Part shown: one piece after another, positions 60,478-64,000 of the stretch
How the letters are laid out: each line of letters starts with the position of its first letter
How positions within the stretch are numbered: the stretch's first letter is position 1
Source of the DNA: Halichoerus grypus
Taxonomy: Eukaryota > Chordata > Mammalia > Carnivora > Phocidae
Direction of reading: 5' to 3'
NCBI RefSeq assembly: GCF_964656455.1
Contig: NC_135719.1
Location: forward strand, 78,401,562-78,465,561
DNA: 64,000 bases
Position numbers and translations under genes: made by a program
Notes under the pieces: model-generated
What the model was told of the DNA's origin: nothing
Seen by the model: the letters and a program-made list of their open reading frames with translations, nothing else
Databases searched by the model: none

Positions 60478-61452
60478 TTACTTTTTTTCCCAGAAAAGAA
60501 CATTTCTTATGACTGAAGAAACCTGGCCAGGCTTCAGATACCGACTCTTCAGTTTTGACATAGCTGCCTTCACTTCTTTGTTCCTTAGAGTGTAGATAAC
60601 CGGGTTTAAGATGGGAGTAAAGATGGTGTAAAACACAGCAAGGACTTTGTCAACAGAATAACCGCTGAAGGGCCACACATAGATGAAGATGCATGGTCCA
60701 AAGAACAGTGTGACCACAGTGATATGAGCAGTCAGTGTGGAGCAGGCCTTTGCCATGCTAGCAGACGAGCGGTTCCTAACAGTGATAAGTATCACAGTGT
60801 AGGAGACAACCAAGAGGAGAAAGGAGCTCATAGAAAGAAAGCCACTGTCTGCAACTATAAGTAGGCTGACAACATAAGTGTCTATGCAGGCCAGCTTGGT
60901 CACTAGAGGGAGGTCACAGAAAAAACTGTTCACCTGATTTGGGCCACAAAAAGGCAAGTTAACAGTAAATGCCAACTGGCTAGTAGTATGGATGAAACCC
61001 ACAAGCCAGGAGATGAGAACGAAAATAATACACACACGGCTACTCATTACTGTCATGTAGTGGAGAGGTTTGCATATAGCAACATTACGGTCATAAGCCA
61101 TGGATACAAGGAGCACCATTTCACTGCCAGTGAAAAGGTGAACACAGAAAATCTGGGCCAGGCAGGCATTAAAAGAAATAGTCTTGTGCTCCACCAGAAA
61201 GTCTGCAATCATTTTGGGGGTAGCAAAAGAGGCAACACATATATCTATAAAAGAGAGGTTCGCAAGCAGAAAGTACATGGGGGTATGTAGGCGGGAATCT
61301 GAGGTTACAGTGAGGATGATAAGAAAGTTTCCCAGCAATATTGCTAAGTAAAGTAGTGAAAATATGAGAAACAAGAAAGGTTGGAGCTCCTGGGAATTAG
61401 AGAGTCCCAGTAACACAAACTCGGTCACCCAGGAATGGTTTGTCTCATTCAT
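60478..61452 (-). CDS. OR4K15: Olfactory receptor 4K15-like, intact, DRY changed to DRN
   Basis: Odorant GPCR of olfactory neurons. 324 residues, one open exon. In order: sequons NET (2-4) and NHS (5-7), GN (41-42), TPMYFLL (57-63), C97 and C179, MAYDRNVAIC (118-127), SY (217-218), KACSTLTAH (235-243), PILNPVIY (280-287), and an extended tail ...VIRNVLFWEKK. The whole protein, including the long tail, matches human OR4K15 as I remember it, hence the symbol; not searched. The start is MNETNHS; a splice acceptor lies 28 bases upstream. Odd point: residue 123, tyrosine of the helix 3 DRY motif, is asparagine (AAT at 61084-61086). This residue helps hold the receptor in its resting state and contact the G protein, so signalling may be altered. 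Otherwise there is no sign of decay. Confidence 0.93.
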   Translation of the reverse strand: MNETNHSWVTEFVLLGLSNSQELQPFLFLIFSLLYLAILLGNFLIILTVTSDSRLHTPMYFLLANLSFIDICVASFATPKMIADFLVEHKTISFNACLAQIFCVHLFTGSEMVLLVSMAYDRNVAICKPLHYMTVMSSRVCIIFVLISWLVGFIHTTSQLAFTVNLPFCGPNQVNSFFCDLPLVTKLACIDTYVVSLLIVADSGFLSMSSFLLLVVSYTVILITVRNRSSASMAKACSTLTAHITVVTLFFGPCIFIYVWPFSGYSVDKVLAVFYTIFTPILNPVIYTLRNKEVKAAMSKLKSRYLKPGQVSSVIRNVLFWEKK

Positions 61453-61475
61453 TGACTTTGGAAGGAACTTATCTT

Positions 61476-61505
61476 GTTACCTGAATAGGAGACAGACAGA
61501 GATCA
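61476..61505 (-). promoter_or_regulatory. Candidate 3' splice site before the OR4K15-like exon
   Basis: On the minus strand a clear pyrimidine tract (ctctgtctgtctcctatt) ends in CAG (61481-61483), followed by GTAAC. Good match to an acceptor and 28 bases before the ATG. Confidence 0.6.
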
Positions 61506-61869
61506 ATCAGTGAGCATGGGTTTCATTTCCCTGTCCCACTTCCTTCCTTAGAGATTCTAATTTCTACTTATATTTATGTATCTGAATTTTCATGCATCAT
61601 TAAAAATTATTTAGGCAGCATAATAATAATAAAGAGGGATGGAGGGGAGAGTTTTGAGGAGATGTTTGACATTGGTATATCCAGTTATATGAATTTGAGG
61701 AATGTCATCTACTTACTTTACAAATGAAATTGAAAATCTGAAATGTTTTCTTGACATTATAGAAATCCAGTCTAAGAAATTACAGAGACAAAATCTGAAT
61801 CATTTTTTCTACAATAAATTATATAACAATTTTTTGAATGGCTAACACAGAGGAAGACAATTTCACAAT
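61506..61869. other. Intergenic, nothing recognised
   Basis: Upstream side of the OR at 60478-61452; promoter and 5' exon not placed. Confidence 0.4.
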
Positions 61870-62165
61870 GTTGACCCCAAAAGTTAAACACAAAAATGTG
61901 TATACTGTATGAACCTATTTAAATAAAGTTCAAAGATAGGCTACACCAATCACTGATATTAAAAAAGCTCCTGGAGTGGTTATCCTGGAAGAGGAATAGG
62001 GAAGGAAGGTGACAGGAAGGGCTTCTGAAGTGCTGGTAATGTTCTGTTTCTTGATGTGGTTGATAGGTACATGGAAGTGTTTGCTTTGTGAAAACTTGCA
62101 AGATGTGCAAGATCTGCCATGTGTACTTTTGTGCATATTTTATTTATTAATAAAAAATAAACGAG
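61870..62165 (+). repeat. Ancient L1 3' end
   Basis: agttcaaagataggctacacc, gtgctggtaatgttctgtttc, ttgctttgtgaaaacttgc, ending taataaaaaataaa. Old L1 3' terminus by memory of the consensus. Confidence 0.65.
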
Positions 62166-63873
62166 GAGTTAAAGAGACACCATTACATTGTGTGAGAGCT
62201 CATAGGCAAAATCATTGCCTTGAGTGATTAGGTCTTATTCCCTTCTCTATTCAGTTAAAATTGAATGAACTAAAATACAAACCTAGCAAAACCCAAAGAC
62301 CTAGAGCTTATTGGAACTCTTCCTAGAGTTGTGACTCATCTCTTCCTGGGGTTCTGTTTTATGAAGGAATCTAGTGCATTTGTTCTTTTCAATTATTCCC
62401 TGATGTTAAGCTTCATTAAGCTCAGTATTGTTGCTAATAGCCATAGATGTATTATTGAATTATGACTGACATTTCATTTAATTTGGTGGGGCTTTTAAAA
62501 ATTATAGTTATATTGTACAGTAGTATTCATAATAAGAAGTCCAGACCATGAAAAAACAATGTTTCTTCTTTTTTACGCAGTTATTCTACATTCTATTTTA
62601 TCAACACTTTCTCCCTTTTATGTTATCTATACTTTTAAAATCTATCTAGAACTTGGAAACATTGTATAGTGAATAAGAAAAATAAAATGTGAAATGTAAA
62701 CAAATATCTCTTTCTACATCTAAATCAGGTCTTTGGAAGAGCGTGTCTTTTATTTTACTGATTTCTAGTTATCTGCAGTTTTTTGATATTAATGTCTTCT
62801 TAAATCTAATTACAAGTTGCCTAGTGTTTCCTTGAGTTTCATTGGAGGATTTACACATAAAGACAGGGCATGTGATGAATAATTTTAACTCCCAGGAACC
62901 AAATTCAGGGACTCACCCCTATATTTCAAATCTCCAGTTCTCCAGAAAATTCCCCCAAAGAATTGATTCACATATCACTACCAATTATATCAAAACTATG
63001 GCTCTAGGATTTTCAGAAGAGACTAACAGCAGAGTCTGAAGTCAGAACAGGCTGGAGGTAAAATTATACAATGGAGTAAGTTTGTCTTGGAGGAGCCACC
63101 ATATTCTCCTCAGTGTGTTTCTCCCTTCCTCCTCATTTCTTGGTAGCCTGTTTTTAAGTTAACTCTAGGTTCACAGCATGGCCTGTCCTCCCTGGGAAAT
63201 ACCCTGACTCTTAGACTCCTTGACACAAATACTGTAATGAATGGCTAGAAGCAGGCAAGGAAATGATACCCAACAAGACCAACTGATAGGAGTTCTTATG
63301 TATCCTGTCAGAAACAGCAAAGCCTAATATTAAGCACAGGGAATGAGTCTCTCAGGGAGACCTTCTAGAGAAACAGCAGAAAGGGGTGGCAGAGAAGACT
63401 TTCTGGTACCTTAGGAATAAAACACATAATCCACTTTTGTGAGAAAATCACCACAGGAATCATCCTCCCAATAAATCTTCTGCAAAGCTCTATGCTTCCA
63501 TGTCAGTGGCTTCTTGGGGGGCTCGGAAAAAGAAAAGACCCTGTTTTCCATGGAGGAAAGTAGTAGGCAAATTGATTTAGTCAAGAGCTGGGATTCTTAA
63601 TATAGGAAACTAACACGATGAGCAACAGAAACTCTAAATAAGTGTACTCTAAATAGAAATTCTTTAGTTCTGATATAAATGCATTCTTTTTAAGGTGATT
63701 TGATCTGTAAGTAAGTACATGCCCACCTTCTCAGGGCACTGAGCTGTGCACTGGTGATAGAACAGTTAGGTTTGTAACTTGCCTCCTGAGAGATCACTGA
63801 CTGATATTCATCCCTTTTTTATTTAGTGAAGTTGGTGAGTCCTCATTTTCCTTCACTGGCTAGCACATTCCTT
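62166..63873. other. Intergenic, nothing recognised
   Basis: About 1.7 kb, slightly less AT-rich around 63000-63560. No gene or repeat family I can support. Confidence 0.4.
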
Positions 63874-63887
63874 TTAAATGAAATAGG

Positions 63888-63912
63888 TGTGCTCGCTTTG
63901 GCAGCACATATA
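63888..63912 (+). pseudogene. 3'-truncated U6 snRNA retro-insertion
   Basis: gtgctcgctttggcagcacat and atata match the first 24 bases of U6 snRNA with one C-to-T change (TTCGGC to TTTGGC). Flanked by a perfect 14-bp duplication ttaaatgaaatagg at 63874-63887 and 63913-63926. Only the 5' end of the RNA is present and there is no poly-A. Not a functional gene. Confidence 0.88.
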
Positions 63913-64000
63913 TTAAATGAAATAGGCTGTCTTTTTACACCAAATAAAACTGCTGTAAAATAGTGAAAAAGTAAAGCTATTAAAATTTTTAAATCTATGT

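Noticed and set aside
63888..63912. Functional U6 gene
   Set aside because: Only the first 24 bases are present, and there is no promoter PSE/TATA arrangement or T-run terminator visible.
1..64000. CRISPR arrays, operons, bacterial genes or phage
   Set aside because: Can-SINEs, L1s, MIR, MER5A and OR genes establish mammalian nuclear DNA; no regularly spaced direct repeats were seen.

Overview
The window is mammalian nuclear DNA from a carnivoran. tRNA-derived Can-SINE (SINEC) copies in both orientations, with a lysine-tRNA-like head, a CT-rich stretch and an AAATAAATAAATAAAATCTTT tail, are diagnostic of Carnivora. Carnivoran-type L1 copies agree with this. I cannot name the species. The DNA is AT-rich with very little coding sequence, as expected of an olfactory receptor (OR) cluster.

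Genes: three intact single-exon class II OR coding regions of the OR4K type lie at 13245-14201 (-), 30250-31188 (+, closest to OR4K13) and 60478-61452 (-, closest to OR4K15). One OR11G-like pseudogene (49804-50902, +) has a frame break after the first membrane segment. Names rest on remembered human proteins, not a search. As I recall human chromosome 14q11.2, OR4K13 and OR4K15 are neighbours on opposite strands there too, so this looks like the same cluster read in reverse. Each intact gene has a plausible splice acceptor just upstream of its ATG, fitting the usual OR layout of non-coding 5' exon(s) plus one coding exon. The products would be odorant-sensing G protein-coupled receptors of olfactory neurons, coupling to Golf. 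They are paralogues in a cluster, not an operon or pathway.

Everything else is repeats or unrecognised intergenic DNA. 1-13 kb: SINEs, a truncated carnivoran L1 with a perfect 19-bp target duplication (6164-7195), and an ancient L1 ORF1 region invaded by SINEs. 14-30 kb: degraded L1s, MER5A, MIR and SINEs. 31-38 kb: short L1 ends, a carnivoran L1 nested in an older one, and a broken endogenous retrovirus remnant. 38.6-45.7 kb: a full-length but inactivated L1 (-) with a GC-rich 5' UTR. 45.7-47.6 kb and 51.3-59.2 kb: layered old L1s with nested insertions. At 63.9 kb there is a tiny retro-inserted U6 snRNA 5' end.

I found no previously undescribed biological system. The points most worth a second look are a DRY-to-DRN change in the OR4K15-like receptor, an L1 tail that may supply a poly(A) signal to the OR4K13-like gene, a 42-bp twin-primed L1 micro-insertion, the U6 insertion, and the structure of the full-length L1.
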